From contig NZ_BAABAY010000001.1 of assembly GCF_039537665.1 (NCBI RefSeq), positions 124,001-188,000 on the forward strand: DNA of 64,000 nucleotides, given 5' to 3'. Numbering within the stretch: position 1 is the stretch's first letter; the number at the start of each line of letters is the position of its first letter. A program made the translations under genes and the position numbers. This document shows positions 15,907 to 26,723 of the stretch, in pieces. Below the pieces are notes generated by a model. That model made no database searches. It was not told the origin of the DNA and worked only from the letters and a program-made list of their open reading frames with translations. Origin of the DNA: Gaetbulibacter_A aestuarii (GTDB taxonomy: Bacteria; Bacteroidota; Bacteroidia; Flavobacteriales; Flavobacteriaceae).

Positions 15907-16329
15907 TTATCGCTTAAATATTCTTACCATTTCGATTTCAGAATTTGGGAGCTTGTAAATTTGATAGTAATGATTGTAGGTGTAATAACAATTTTCTCCA
16001 TTCTCATTTTCTTCAACAACATTTATTTCATGATCGAATCCTTTTATTTTCAGTTGCAAAAAAAATAATTCTAAATAAGCCTGGGTAAATCCAGGGTTAA
16101 GAGTACCTGAATGAAAAAGTTTTTCAAGTATCCGGTCATTCCTTCTTAAAATTTCGTCATCAACTTTCTTGACCAATTGCTTTTTTCGGTTATGGTAATC
16201 GTCAGCGTGCTGCTTGTTTATATATATTTGATCTCTTCGCCTTGGTTGAAAGTTATTACCACAACCACATGCACATTTCCTTTTTGGAATTAATCTTGGC
16301 GGTGGGTCGTTTTCAAATTGATATTTCAT
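15907..16329 (-). CDS. small zinc-ribbon-like protein of the integration module
   Basis: The 140-residue protein carries a CACGCGNNFQPRRRDQIY motif near residues 19-36, followed by NKQHADDYHNR. This resembles a treble-clef or zinc-ribbon (C..CG..F.P.R.DQ.YC...C...YHN) in which the second Cys pair is replaced by His residues. The rest is helical and charged. It is read away from the MerR-like gene and the recombinase, across a 200-base intergenic region. Similar small zinc-binding proteins are seen beside site-specific recombinases in Bacteroidota, so a nucleic-acid-binding role in the element is likely. No specific function is known to me. Confidence 0.5.
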   Translation of the reverse strand: MKYQFENDPPPRLIPKRKCACGCGNNFQPRRRDQIYINKQHADDYHNRKKQLVKKVDDEILRRNDRILEKLFHSGTLNPGFTQAYLELFFLQLKIKGFDHEINVVEENENGENCYYTYNHYYQIYKLPNSEIEMVRIFKR

Positions 16330-16482
16330 ATACTAAGTTGTTATTTTTTTTAAACTTCTTTGATTTCTGTTTTTGGAGATTCGGTTAACCTAATTCCAAA
16401 TAATTATTTTTAATAATAAAATTATTGTTTAAAAAAATTTTTTGTAGGCATGTCGTATTTTATTTTAATTTTTACGCCATAG

Positions 16483-16512
16483 CTAATATATAAAATTTTT
16501 AGCTTATATTAG
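16483..16512 (+). promoter_or_regulatory. inverted repeat upstream of the MerR-like gene
   Basis: CTAATATA (16483-16490) and TATATTAG (16505-16512) form a dyad with a 14-base spacer. It ends 24 bases before the ATG. The position fits an operator for autoregulation by the MerR-like product or its divergent neighbour. Confidence 0.35.
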
Positions 16513-16536
16513 TTGTCTAATTTAGTATTGAAACAA

Positions 16537-17460
16537 ATGAATAAAACAGAAATCATAAGCTTAGGTAATCTTGTATATGACCAGCGTGATATTAGCCCTG
16601 CCCAATTGGGAATAACTTCAAGACAAATAAATTATTGGGTTGATAATAAAATTATTCCTTTTGTTGAAAAATTAGACTCTGACAAAAAACCATCAAAAGA
16701 GAAGGAAATATTATCAGAAATTTTAGAAGACGATAAAAAAAAGTGGATTCGATTAAATTTAGCGCAAGCCGTTTGGGTGTGTATTGTTAAAGAATTATTA
16801 TCTTTTGGGGTATCAGTTAAAAAATTAAAAAAATTAGCCAAGTCAGTATGGGAAAAACCCAGAAAACAAAGATATGCTGATAATGTTTTTAAACACTATA
16901 TTGAGAATAAATCAATTTCTTCAGAGGAGATAAGGGATTTGTTAAATAGCTATTTGAAGGATGAATTAATTATGGAGCATTATTTCAGAACCATTATTAA
17001 CCCTTTTACTGATTTGATTAAATCTGCTATTTTAAGAGAAAAGCTTCCCCACTCTATGCTTTATGTACCTGAGACGAATACGCATGAATTCCATATGAGA
17101 GACGAAGATTTAATTCTAAAACTTGGTACCACTTATCTTGAAAATCCTTTGATCTGTTTTCCTATTATACCCATAATAGGCAAAGTTCTTAGCGTAGATT
17201 TCTATAATACAAAAAAGGATTTGCCTTATTTAAATCATACCGAAAGACAGGTAAGAGATATAGTGGCCTTTAAAAAACCTAAGGTAGTTTATCTAGCCTT
17301 TGAAGACGAACACATCAAACCAATTACCATTACAGAACAGCATAAAACCAGAGAACAGCTATCGAGATATATTTTAGAAAATAAAATTGCCAAAGGTTCA
17401 AAACTATTGATTGAAATACGCTCTCAGGATAATTATAAATTAACTTTAATGAAGAAATAA
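16537..17460 (+). CDS. MerR-like DNA-binding protein
   Basis: I take the ATG at 16537 rather than the upstream TTG, giving 307 residues. The N-terminal part has a MerR-type winged helix-turn-helix: SPAQLGITSRQINYWVDNKIIP, then WIRLNLAQAVWVCIVKELLSFGVSVKKLKKLAK. A spacer of variable sequence separates the two halves. The C-terminal 200 residues are helical and unassigned. The gene lies upstream of a small ORF and the serine recombinase on the same strand, so it may control excision or act as a directionality factor. That role is inferred from position. An inverted repeat just upstream is a candidate operator. Confidence 0.6.
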   Translation: MNKTEIISLGNLVYDQRDISPAQLGITSRQINYWVDNKIIPFVEKLDSDKKPSKEKEILSEILEDDKKKWIRLNLAQAVWVCIVKELLSFGVSVKKLKKLAKSVWEKPRKQRYADNVFKHYIENKSISSEEIRDLLNSYLKDELIMEHYFRTIINPFTDLIKSAILREKLPHSMLYVPETNTHEFHMRDEDLILKLGTTYLENPLICFPIIPIIGKVLSVDFYNTKKDLPYLNHTERQVRDIVAFKKPKVVYLAFEDEHIKPITITEQHKTREQLSRYILENKIAKGSKLLIEIRSQDNYKLTLMKK

Positions 17461-17521
17461 ATGATACATGTAGAATACAACCGGTACCTGCAAAAACAGC
17501 CCGTTTTAATCCTGACAAGGA

Positions 17522-17689
17522 ATGGGCCGAAAATCAAAACAGGAACTACAAGAAAATCAGCCGCTCGATAAAAAGGAAATTATTGAATGTCTGAAAGAAT
17601 CCCAAATAGACCTAAATAAAATAAATACTGATGAGTTTGCAATGAATATCTACCAATTTACAAAACTGTTTTACGATAACATTAAATAA
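17522..17689 (+). CDS. small acidic ORF upstream of the recombinase
   Basis: A 55-residue frame starts with ATG and encodes a hydrophilic helical protein (KKEIIECLKESQIDLNKINT). Its TAA stop is in the same frame as the recombinase and lies only six bases before the recombinase TTG. Upstream genes of this kind in recombinase operons are often helix-turn-helix or coupling peptides. I do not recognise this one. Coupled translation of the recombinase is plausible. Confidence 0.45.
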   Translation: MGRKSKQELQENQPLDKKEIIECLKESQIDLNKINTDEFAMNIYQFTKLFYDNIK

Positions 17690-17695
17690 ATAATT

Positions 17696-19362
<1,667 letters not shown>

Positions 19363-19373
19363 ATATTGGACAG

Positions 19374-19403
19374 CAAATATACAATCCTTTTTAGTTTCTA
19401 CAA
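19374..19403 (-). promoter_or_regulatory. promoter of the initiator tRNA
   Basis: On the minus strand TTG, 19 bases of spacer and TATATTTG reproduce the Bacteroidota housekeeping consensus. The -7 box ends 11 bases before the tRNA 5' end. Confidence 0.8.
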
Positions 19404-19420
19404 TAGGAATTTTCAAAAAA

Positions 19421-19603
19421 TTATTGCTCAATACTATCGGCGTCAAATTCCATGAGATTACCCGATTCAAACTCAGCACTAATTTGAATTGGATTGCAAC
19501 AAACTTCACAATCTTCAATGTAGGATTGCCTCCTTACTGAAGTATCTATTAACATAGAGATCTGTTCCCAACAATAAGGGCAAGTAAAAAAGTGTTCGTA
19601 CAT
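19421..19603 (-). CDS. CPXCG-motif cysteine-rich protein
   Basis: The 60-residue protein has an N-terminal CPYCWEQI motif and a second CEVCCNPIQI motif, forming a small zinc ribbon. An acidic tail (SGNLMEFDADSIEQ) follows. This is the architecture of the CPXCG-motif family found in Proteobacteria and Bacteroidota. The function is unknown, but a nucleic-acid or protein-binding zinc ribbon is likely. It lies between the tRNA promoter and the LRR protein gene on the same strand, with a terminator upstream that isolates it. It marks the start of the conserved core on this side. Confidence 0.8.
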   Translation of the reverse strand: MYEHFFTCPYCWEQISMLIDTSVRRQSYIEDCEVCCNPIQISAEFESGNLMEFDADSIEQ

Positions 19604-19615
19604 AACACCTAAAAA

Positions 19616-19645
19616 TAAAAAAAGACAGCTTTAAAGCCGTCTTTT
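19616..19645 (-). terminator. terminator after the LRR protein gene
   Basis: AAAGAC-AGCTTTAAAGCC-GTCTTTT forms a stem with A-rich sequence on one side and a T-run on the other, so it can act in both directions. It lies between the LRR gene and the small zinc-ribbon gene. Confidence 0.7.
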
Positions 19646-19677
19646 CAAACTAAAATTTATAACCTTTAAATTTTCAA

Positions 19678-20511
19678 CTACTCCTTCTCAATATCCATAG
19701 TAGCTGTTGAGGCCTGGAATTGTAGTTCAACAAAACCTGTTTGGTCGCCATTAGCAACACTTGTTGGATCTTGATTCAACAAATTATCGCCAACCATTAA
19801 GGTACTTAGACGTGGCATATTTGCCAAAGCCAAAGGTACATTGCCGGTTAATCGGTTAGTAGATAATACTAACTCTTCCAAATTTGGTAGTTGGGCGATT
19901 TCTTGTGGGATTTGACCCGTTAACTTATTGTCCATCAAACTTAATTTTTCAAGCTTAGACAATTTGTTAATATCTTGAGGAATGCTTCCTGTTAAATAAT
20001 TACTTCCTAGTAATAATTCTCTTAAGTTCGTTAACCCTAATAAAGATTGTGGAAACTCCCCTGAGAATTTGTTACTGTATAATTTCAATACTTCTAAATG
20101 TTTTAATTGACCAATTTCGGTAGGAATAGATCCTTCGAAACGGTTCATGAACAATTCAAGATTTGTAAGATTTTCGAGATTTTTGATGGTGCCAGGAATC
20201 GTTCCTTCTAATTTATTAAAACCTAAGTTAATCTTTTTTAGATACACCAGGTTGCCAATTTCTGCTGGTAACGTCCCTTGCAAATTGTTAAACTGAAGAT
20301 TCAATTCTACTACGTGATCATTCTCCAACTTAATACCGTGCCAGGTTTTAACCGGACGATCTAAATTCCATGTAGCATTCCATGAAGCTCCGTTTGTGCT
20401 ACTGTAAATTGCTATTAATGCGTCTTTCTCAGTTTGTCCTACTTCTGCAAACGAATAACTTGTTAGGAGTAAGCTTAAGATAAGTAATTTTAGGGCTTTC
20501 ATCTTTTTCAA
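19678..20511 (-). CDS. secreted leucine-rich repeat protein
   Basis: The 277-residue protein has a signal peptide (LLILSLLLTSYSFA). An LRRNT-like segment TWNLDRPVKTWHGI resembles the caps of plant-type LRR receptors. About seven repeats of the plant-like form LxxLxLxxNxLxGxIP follow, for example LEVLKLYSNKFSGEFP. It has no membrane anchor or T9SS tail after the repeats. Such proteins mediate protein-protein contact at the surface or in the periplasm; the partner is unknown. It is a single gene with its own terminator and 88 bases to the ABC-F gene behind it. Confidence 0.75.
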   Translation of the reverse strand: MKKMKALKLLILSLLLTSYSFAEVGQTEKDALIAIYSSTNGASWNATWNLDRPVKTWHGIKLENDHVVELNLQFNNLQGTLPAEIGNLVYLKKINLGFNKLEGTIPGTIKNLENLTNLELFMNRFEGSIPTEIGQLKHLEVLKLYSNKFSGEFPQSLLGLTNLRELLLGSNYLTGSIPQDINKLSKLEKLSLMDNKLTGQIPQEIAQLPNLEELVLSTNRLTGNVPLALANMPRLSTLMVGDNLLNQDPTSVANGDQTGFVELQFQASTATMDIEKE

Positions 20512-20598
20512 TAGTTATAGTTATCTGATATCAAATCTATTACAAACCTAGATTAAATGCTATTTTTATCGATGAAAGGTGAAAAATTTTAACATTTG

Positions 20599-22512
20599 CT
20601 AATCGGTGAACTGCTCAATCTCTATTTGAACCGCTTCCCACTGCCCCATCAAGTCCTGAAGTTTGGACTTTTTTTGTTGGTAGTTATCAAAAAAATGAGG
20701 TTGCGATGTAACTTCCTCATAATTATGCTCTAAGGATTGATCTATCGCTTCTATATCAGTTTCTAATTGATGAATTTTTGATTCTAAATTACTTAACTTA
20801 TTGTTCAGAGATTTTAATTTTTTCTGATCTTCGTAAGATTGATGATTTTTAGGCTTTGGTTTTTCTTTTTTTTCAACTGTTTTCTTCTCTACTTCACGTA
20901 AATTAGCCACGGCTCGTGCTTCCAGATAATAATCAATATCGCCTAAATATTCCTTGATCTTATGGTCTTTAAACTCATAAATCTTATTGGTTAAACCTTG
21001 AAGAAAATCCCTGTCGTGAGATACCAATATCAATGTGCCTTCAAAACGTTTTAAAGCATCCTTCAAAACATTTTTAGATTTTATATCCAAATGATTCGTA
21101 GGCTCATCCATAACCAAAACATTAAAGGGCTGCAACATTAATTTTGCAAGGGCCAAACGATTACGTTCGCCACCGGATAATACTTTAACGTATTTTTCAA
21201 CCTCTTCTCCCCGAAATAAAAAAGCGCCCAAAATGTCTCGAACTTTCGTTCTGTTGGTTTCATTAGCAGCATCGATCATGGTATCTAAAACAGTTTTATT
21301 TCCATCTAAATATTCGGCTTGATTTTGAGCAAAATATCCGATCTGTACATTGTGTCCTAATTTTAAATGACCCTGATGCTTTATCTCTCCTACAATAATT
21401 TTTGCCAAGGTAGATTTACCCTGACCATTTTGACCTACAAACGCCGTTTTACTATCGCGTTCAATTAACAGGTTGACATTCCTCAAAACCTCATTATCAC
21501 CGTAGCTTTTTGCAACATGTTCTGCCTCAATAACCACTTTACCGGGTGTAACCGAAATCGGAAAATTCAAAGTCATTACACTATTATCATCTTCATCCAC
21601 CTCAATCCGATCCATGCGATCAAGCTTTTTTATAAGCGATTGTGCCATAGTGGCTTTTGAGGCTTTCGCCCTGAATTTTTCAATAAGCTTTTCAGTATGT
21701 TCAATTTGTTTTTGTTGATTTTTTTGAGAAGCCAATTGTTGTTCTCTAAGTTCCTCTCGCAGCACCAAAAATTCCGTGTAAGGTTTTGGATAATCGTAAA
21801 TTCTGCCTAATGAAATTTCTATTGTACGATTTGTTACGTGATCTAAAAACATCTTATCATGCGAAACGATCACCACTGCTCCCGGATAATTTTTCAAAAA
21901 TCCTTCTAACCAAATTATAGATTCAATATCTAAATGGTTTGTAGGCTCATCAAGTAAAAGAATATCATTATTTTGAAGCAGAAGCTTGGCTAACTCAATA
22001 CGCATACGCCACCCACCTGAAAAGGTGTCGGTGAGTTTACTAAAATCTTCTCTGGTAAAACCTAACCCTTGTAAAATTTTCTCCGTATCACCTTCATAGT
22101 TATAACCTCCAATAATTTCATACTGATGTTGGAGCTCATTAATATCTACCATGAGTTGATGATAACCGTCGCTTTCATAATCAGTACGTTCAGCCATTTC
22201 AGTATTCACCTGTTCCATCTTGGATTCCAATGCTTTAATTTCAGTAAAGGCCTCGTAGGATTCCTCTAAAACGGTACGACCAAATTGAAAATCGATATCT
22301 TGCTTTAAAAATCCAATTTTAAGTGCTTTATCCGTAGCTATTTGTCCTGAATCAGGTTCCAATTCTCGGGAGAGAATTTTTAGTAAGGTTGATTTTCCGG
22401 CGCCATTTTTACCAATTAAACCTACACGGTCGCCTGGTCCCAATTTGAAAGTTATATCTTCAAAAAGGAATTCGCCCTGGAAGGAAATCGATAAATTATG
22501 AATGTTCATCAT
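20599..22512 (-). CDS. ABC-F family ATPase (Uup/YheS-like ribosome-associated)
   Basis: The 637-residue soluble protein has two ABC ATPase domains: GLIGKNGAGKST with LSD..SGGW and LLLDEPTNHLD, then VGQNGQGKST with SGGERNRLAL and MDEPTNHLD. A linker of helices separates them, and a C-terminal coiled coil (about residues 540-637) resembles the Uup DNA/ribosome-binding tail. No transmembrane parts are present. ABC-F proteins act on the ribosomal E site or rescue stalled ribosomes. It is divergent from the DUF983 gene, and the two share a short intergenic region. Confidence 0.9.
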   Translation of the reverse strand: MMNIHNLSISFQGEFLFEDITFKLGPGDRVGLIGKNGAGKSTLLKILSRELEPDSGQIATDKALKIGFLKQDIDFQFGRTVLEESYEAFTEIKALESKMEQVNTEMAERTDYESDGYHQLMVDINELQHQYEIIGGYNYEGDTEKILQGLGFTREDFSKLTDTFSGGWRMRIELAKLLLQNNDILLLDEPTNHLDIESIIWLEGFLKNYPGAVVIVSHDKMFLDHVTNRTIEISLGRIYDYPKPYTEFLVLREELREQQLASQKNQQKQIEHTEKLIEKFRAKASKATMAQSLIKKLDRMDRIEVDEDDNSVMTLNFPISVTPGKVVIEAEHVAKSYGDNEVLRNVNLLIERDSKTAFVGQNGQGKSTLAKIIVGEIKHQGHLKLGHNVQIGYFAQNQAEYLDGNKTVLDTMIDAANETNRTKVRDILGAFLFRGEEVEKYVKVLSGGERNRLALAKLMLQPFNVLVMDEPTNHLDIKSKNVLKDALKRFEGTLILVSHDRDFLQGLTNKIYEFKDHKIKEYLGDIDYYLEARAVANLREVEKKTVEKKEKPKPKNHQSYEDQKKLKSLNNKLSNLESKIHQLETDIEAIDQSLEHNYEEVTSQPHFFDNYQQKKSKLQDLMGQWEAVQIEIEQFTD

Positions 22513-22597
22513 AGAATTGTAACTTTAATTACGCAAGCTTTGCACGGAAAAATTTACTTTTACACCGAAATTGCGACTGCAAAAATACACAAATATT

Positions 22598-22981
22598 ATG
22601 TTTAAAAAAGGAACGAAACTGTATAGTATTTTAACCGGAACTTGTCCAAGATGTCAGGAAGAATCTATGTTCGAAAACAAAAATCCGTATGTGTTATCGG
22701 AAGCTCTTAACATGCACGACACTTGTAGCCATTGTGGTTTGAAATATAAAATGGAACCCTCCTTTTTTTACGGAGCCATGTATGTAAGTTATGCGGTGGG
22801 GATCGCCTTTGCCGTTGCAGCTTTTGTTATTTCTTTTTTCGTTTTCAATGCAGGGATTAATATGATCTTTGTTTCTATAATCGGAACCCTAATCGTGTTC
22901 ATGCCAATAATACTGAGGCTTTCAAGAAATATATGGATCAACTTTTTTGTGAATTACAATCCTGATGCAGCAAAAAAATAA
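22598..22981 (+). CDS. DUF983 family membrane protein
   Basis: The ATG at 22598 gives 127 residues and is preferred over the upstream TTG. A zinc-ribbon-like head (TCPRCQEESMF, then CSHCGLKY) is followed by two membrane helices (AVGIAFAVAAFVISFFVF and IFVSIIGTLIVFMPIIL), the form of DUF983. The function of the family is unknown. It is convergent with the FAD oxidoreductase gene, with only three bases between their stops. Confidence 0.85.
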   Translation: MFKKGTKLYSILTGTCPRCQEESMFENKNPYVLSEALNMHDTCSHCGLKYKMEPSFFYGAMYVSYAVGIAFAVAAFVISFFVFNAGINMIFVSIIGTLIVFMPIILRLSRNIWINFFVNYNPDAAKK

Positions 22982-22984
22982 ACG

Positions 22985-24028
22985 CTAATAATCAAAACGG
23001 TTACAATCAATCTCTTTTTCTAACGGAACCTTGTTTTCAATACATTGAAATAATTTTTCAGCCACATAAGGCCCGATCATAACACCTCGAGTTCCCAATC
23101 CATTTAAAATATAATGGCTTTTTAAAAGGTGATGCTCACCTACCAGAGGCCTGCGATCTTTTACCGTTGGGCGTATTCCTGCTACCTGGTCGATAATCTT
23201 GTATGAACAACTCATAAGCGTATCTAATTTTTCTAAAAGAAATTTTCTGGCAGCTTCGGAAACCTCATGGGTTTTATCATTCCAATTGTATGTTGCACCA
23301 ACAATGTAGTTATCATTTCCAACAGGAATTAAAAAAACGCCGGATTTTATAACCGCATTGAGCTTTAGTTCCGGAGCATTGATAGTTAAAAGCTCTCCTT
23401 TGGTTCCCGAAATTGGTAATTTTCCAAAGAACGGATTCTTCTTAAAACCGAAACCTTCAGCGAAAACAATATACTTTGCAGAAATATTCTTGTATTTCAA
23501 TGAAGCACCTTCTGTTTTCAACGCTTCATAGGAAAAGTTTTCTTCAAAAAGTAACCCCTTTTTTAGAAGATGATTCTTATATGAAATAACTAAAGTGTTT
23601 ACATCTATCCGTCCAGATTTTAAAACCTCACCAAAACCATATGGAGCTTTAATATGAGGATTTTTATTTTTAATGAGGTTGGTAGACATGTAATCCGAAA
23701 GTCCTGTTTTATCTGAGGCCGTAAACCAATCGTTTTGCTCTTCTACCGAGGCAAATTTCCGATATACAGGAATTTTATAATCTAATTTTACGCCTAAAGA
23801 AGCTTCAAGTTCTGCATATTGCTTGAGGGCCAAGGGTAATTGTTCCTGGCTTTTCCAGACCGGTGTAAAACGTTTGAGAACTACAGGGTTATACAAGCCT
23901 CCAGCTACTAATGAAGATTGTTGTGAAGCGTTATCGAACACTAAAAAGCTTTTATTATGAGCCTTTAACTGCTCACAAAAACTAATGCCGGCCAAACCGA
24001 TTCCTACTATGATATAATCAACGTTCAT
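22985..24028 (-). CDS. FAD-dependent oxidoreductase (D-amino-acid oxidase fold)
   Basis: The 347-residue protein starts with the dinucleotide-binding motif VGIGLAGISFCEQL. It also has the conserved C-terminal IRPTVKDRRPLVGEH and LNGLGTRGVMIGPY motifs of the DAO family (glycine oxidase/ThiO/MnmC-C relatives). It probably oxidises a secondary amine, but the substrate is unknown. It lies downstream of gldN on the same strand, beyond a terminator, an arrangement I recall from other Flavobacteriaceae genomes. A direct role in gliding is not suggested by the fold. Confidence 0.8.
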   Translation of the reverse strand: MNVDYIIVGIGLAGISFCEQLKAHNKSFLVFDNASQQSSLVAGGLYNPVVLKRFTPVWKSQEQLPLALKQYAELEASLGVKLDYKIPVYRKFASVEEQNDWFTASDKTGLSDYMSTNLIKNKNPHIKAPYGFGEVLKSGRIDVNTLVISYKNHLLKKGLLFEENFSYEALKTEGASLKYKNISAKYIVFAEGFGFKKNPFFGKLPISGTKGELLTINAPELKLNAVIKSGVFLIPVGNDNYIVGATYNWNDKTHEVSEAARKFLLEKLDTLMSCSYKIIDQVAGIRPTVKDRRPLVGEHHLLKSHYILNGLGTRGVMIGPYVAEKLFQCIENKVPLEKEIDCNRFDY

Positions 24029-24054
24029 ATAGTGCGAAGATACTCAGAATATCA

Positions 24055-24083
24055 ATAAAAAACGCCCATGTTTCCACGGGCGT
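24055..24083 (-). terminator. terminator of the gldKLMN operon
   Basis: On the minus strand ACGCCCGTG and CATGGGCGT pair around GAAA, followed by TTTTTTATTG. It lies 27 bases after the gldN stop. Confidence 0.8.
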
Positions 24084-24109
24084 CTCTAATAATAAGGTCA
24101 GGTTACGAA

Positions 24110-25000
24110 TTAGTATGTCCACATATCTAATTCAAAATCTCTTATTTTATCTTTTATGCGCTCAGACTCTAATAATTGCATTAGCGCATTGTCTGAAACA
24201 TATTCATTGATAGCACGATCGCCTTGGGTATTTTCTTCTTTATAAATATACGATTGAAAACGTCTGGAATTCAAAAGATGGTCAAAAGAGAAAGGCATCG
24301 AACTGTTTTCAGTATTGAATGCTTTAGCTTCATGCAGCACCTCTCTGGCATCCGGAAAAAATATCCAGAATAAAGGCACTAAGTCAGGTTGATCAGAATC
24401 AATAAAATTCACATCAGGTGCCACGGGAGCTATAGCTAATAAACGATATTTCAATTCTGCTTGACGTTTATCAAAATACCAAAGTCCTTTAATGCGGTAT
24501 TCTTTAATATCAGCAGCTGTTAATTCTCGTCTGTCAATGTATTCAGGAGATAATTCTTCGCCGGCGTTCAATTGTTCAATACCAAGCTCCGTAGTATCCG
24601 TTTTTACAAGGGCGTATTCGATATCTTTCAACGTACGTTTACCGTTAAAGTAAGAATCGTCATAAATATTTTTGATTCTTCCGTTTTTGATATTCTTCAT
24701 AAGCACATCATATAACGAACGTCTGTTACTTCCAATATTGTTAGTATCAATAGGATAATACAACGGGAAGTTAGCGCGCTCATCTAAAACAATTTTTTCC
24801 CAAACCATTTTAGAATATAAGATGTCCCTATCGTCTACATAACCATATTCTAATGGTTTATCGTTATCAACAGCAATTTGCGCCGCTGTTCTCACCCCAA
24901 TTTCTTGAGGACTCTTAGCGTTAAGGATGTTGGCCTGACCAAACATCGCAGACACTGTAAATACAGTTGAAAGGGTTAATAAAAAATTTCTGAGTTTCAT
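24110..25000 (-). CDS. gldN: gliding motility / T9SS protein GldN
   Basis: I use the ATG at 25000 (MKLRNFLLTLSTV), which gives a clean signal peptide and 296 residues. The upstream in-frame ATGs add an implausible basic extension that overlaps a hairpin. Motifs ANILNAKSPQEIG, YGYVDDRDILYSKMVWE and DYSYFNGKRTLKDI-like stretches identify GldN, the periplasmic partner that forms a ring with the lipoprotein GldK under the outer membrane. It is the last gene of the gldK-L-M-N operon. The complex is needed for type IX secretion of proteins with C-terminal sorting domains, such as the M43 protease encoded in this window. Confidence 0.93.
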   Translation of the reverse strand: MKLRNFLLTLSTVFTVSAMFGQANILNAKSPQEIGVRTAAQIAVDNDKPLEYGYVDDRDILYSKMVWEKIVLDERANFPLYYPIDTNNIGSNRRSLYDVLMKNIKNGRIKNIYDDSYFNGKRTLKDIEYALVKTDTTELGIEQLNAGEELSPEYIDRRELTAADIKEYRIKGLWYFDKRQAELKYRLLAIAPVAPDVNFIDSDQPDLVPLFWIFFPDAREVLHEAKAFNTENSSMPFSFDHLLNSRRFQSYIYKEENTQGDRAINEYVSDNALMQLLESERIKDKIRDFELDMWTY

Positions 25001-25047
25001 GTGCTTATATTTATTATTTAAACTTTTACCGATTAAATTTCGGTATA

Positions 25048-25082
25048 ACATCCATGATTTCCTGTCCATAAATCATGGATGT
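25048..25082 (-). repeat. 13-bp dyad between gldM and gldN
   Basis: ACATCCATGATTT (25048-25060) and AAATCATGGATGT (25070-25082) form a perfect 13-bp stem with a nine-base loop. No T-run follows, so it is more likely an mRNA stability or processing element than a full terminator. Confidence 0.65.
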
Positions 25083-25113
25083 TCTTGTGTTTCTACACTA
25101 ATAAAATGATCTA

Positions 25114-26676
25114 TTAGTTTGTAAGCTCGATGATGATCGGTGATACCTTTTTAAGGATCACACTAACACCGGTTGCTTTTGCTTCAATATCAAAGATAGT
25201 TACATCCGAACCACGTTTTGCTTTACGCAACGCAGATTTAGCTCTATCATCCAGTTTACTACCATTTACATCGATAGTTGGCTGACCTGGTACTTTAAAT
25301 TTGAATCCGGTTACACGTAATGGTAATTCGAAATCGAAATCGTCAAACTTAGCACCTACAGTAGAGATCTCTAAACTGTTACGTTGCATCTTGATAGCAC
25401 CATCTTCACCTCTTACCGTACCAGTTGGTTTTGGTAAGTCTTTGATTCTGAAAGTTGCTCTATCGCTTACACGTTGTCCGTCAGGCAAAGTACCGGTAAC
25501 ATTAATAGTTACTTCACGTCCTTTTACATTAGTCGCGTCCATGACATATTTACTTCCTCCGGCTCTACTTAAACCTTGCGCACTGGCATTTACTTTGTTA
25601 TCAGGAATACCGGCGAATGAAATGGTCATTGGGTTTTTAACACCACGATAAACTACGTTCATCTTATCCGCAGAAATTGTTGCTGCATTTGGTTTCGCTA
25701 CAGTAGCGAACGATTGTTTTACAGGAACTTCTACTTCTTCACCTTCTTCACCGAAAACCAATTTACCTTCAATGGTGTGTTCTCCAACACCTCCGGTACC
25801 AACCTTAAGTTGCACCTTACCATCTTTGATTTCGTATTGATCTTCTTTAAGTTCTCTTCCGTCTAATTTCAATTCTACGCGTTTTGGTACGGTAGTATTA
25901 TCAGTACGACCTAATACGATCTGTCCATCAAACTGCTCACCGTTAAAGTATGCAGATTTTGAAGTTTCCATCAAGGTTGTATAGTTGGTCATAGACACCT
26001 GTTGAGAAAGGGTTCCTTGTAGCATCGATGATAACACTTCTGATTCAGTTGTTTTAACATCTGCTTGTAATTGTGTCATTTTGGTTAATGACGCCACTAA
26101 TGGAAATCCTTTGTAATTATAATCCAACCAATCGATCTTGATACCATCTCTATTGGTTTCTTTTTCAGTACTGAATTTTTCCTGAACGTCCTTTACAATA
26201 TTTTGCATACCAGGATCGTCCTTAAGGATCTCAGTTACACCTTCTCTAAAGGTTTTCATTTGCTTTAAAAACTCTTCACCCTCAGGTTTAAGTTTGTCGC
26301 CCTTAAAGAAGTGTTCATCCAGATAATCTCCTTTATCCATGATCTCATAATCGGTAGGGTCATCTACCGTAGAGGTCATTTTACCCTTCAGTTCCTGAAG
26401 ATAAGTATTGAAATTAGTAGCTAAATCGTGGATTGAGTCAGCCTTCGATTTTAAAGGCACGTACTTCTCTGGTTGATCGCTTGCTTTTGTTTCCAAGCTG
26501 GCCATAAACGCATCGTTACGAGCGGTTGCTGCCTGATTGGATTCGCTAAGCTTTTCGTTCATTAATCCGAAGGCTGAAAGCACTTCTTTAGACATATTCA
26601 ATGCTAACATCGCGATGAAGATCAAATACATCAGATTAATCATCTTCTGTCTTGGTGATAAATTATTTCCTGCCAT
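25114..26676 (-). CDS. gldM: gliding motility / T9SS motor protein GldM
   Basis: The 520-residue protein starts MAGNNLSPRQKMINLMYLIFIAMLALNMS, a short cytoplasmic tail and one membrane helix as in GldM. A long periplasmic part follows, with a helical N-terminal domain and beta-rich repeats up to VILKKVSPIIIELTN. GldM dimers span the periplasm and, with GldL, form the proton-driven motor that powers gliding and type IX secretion. It is the third gene of the operon, 44 bases after gldL. The Glu in the membrane-associated region of its GldL partner is the likely proton carrier. The length is typical. Confidence 0.95.
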   Translation of the reverse strand: MAGNNLSPRQKMINLMYLIFIAMLALNMSKEVLSAFGLMNEKLSESNQAATARNDAFMASLETKASDQPEKYVPLKSKADSIHDLATNFNTYLQELKGKMTSTVDDPTDYEIMDKGDYLDEHFFKGDKLKPEGEEFLKQMKTFREGVTEILKDDPGMQNIVKDVQEKFSTEKETNRDGIKIDWLDYNYKGFPLVASLTKMTQLQADVKTTESEVLSSMLQGTLSQQVSMTNYTTLMETSKSAYFNGEQFDGQIVLGRTDNTTVPKRVELKLDGRELKEDQYEIKDGKVQLKVGTGGVGEHTIEGKLVFGEEGEEVEVPVKQSFATVAKPNAATISADKMNVVYRGVKNPMTISFAGIPDNKVNASAQGLSRAGGSKYVMDATNVKGREVTINVTGTLPDGQRVSDRATFRIKDLPKPTGTVRGEDGAIKMQRNSLEISTVGAKFDDFDFELPLRVTGFKFKVPGQPTIDVNGSKLDDRAKSALRKAKRGSDVTIFDIEAKATGVSVILKKVSPIIIELTN

Positions 26677-26679
26677 TTC

Positions 26680-26723
26680 TAATTAGGTTTTTGGTTAATT
26701 AATTTGGGATTAACTCCTAATTA
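26680..26723 (-). repeat. nested dyad between gldL and gldM
   Basis: An outer stem TAATTAGG/CCTAATTA (26680-26687, 26716-26723) encloses an inner GTTAAT/ATTAAC stem (26694-26699, 26709-26714). The outer right arm overlaps the gldL stop codon. Confidence 0.45.

Noticed and set aside
1600..16000. A second copy of the tRNA-fMet 3' end that would mark the left attachment site
   Set aside because: I looked for GCGGGAACTGG and GACTCGAACC by eye in this stretch and saw none; a short degenerate core could have been missed.
17461..17571. A 36-codon frame directly after the MerR-like gene
   Set aside because: It overlaps the better small ORF at 17522 in another frame and has a very basic, low-complexity end.
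25301..25651. Long plus-strand open frame inside gldM
   Set aside because: It is antisense to a well-conserved gene and its translation has no protein-like features.
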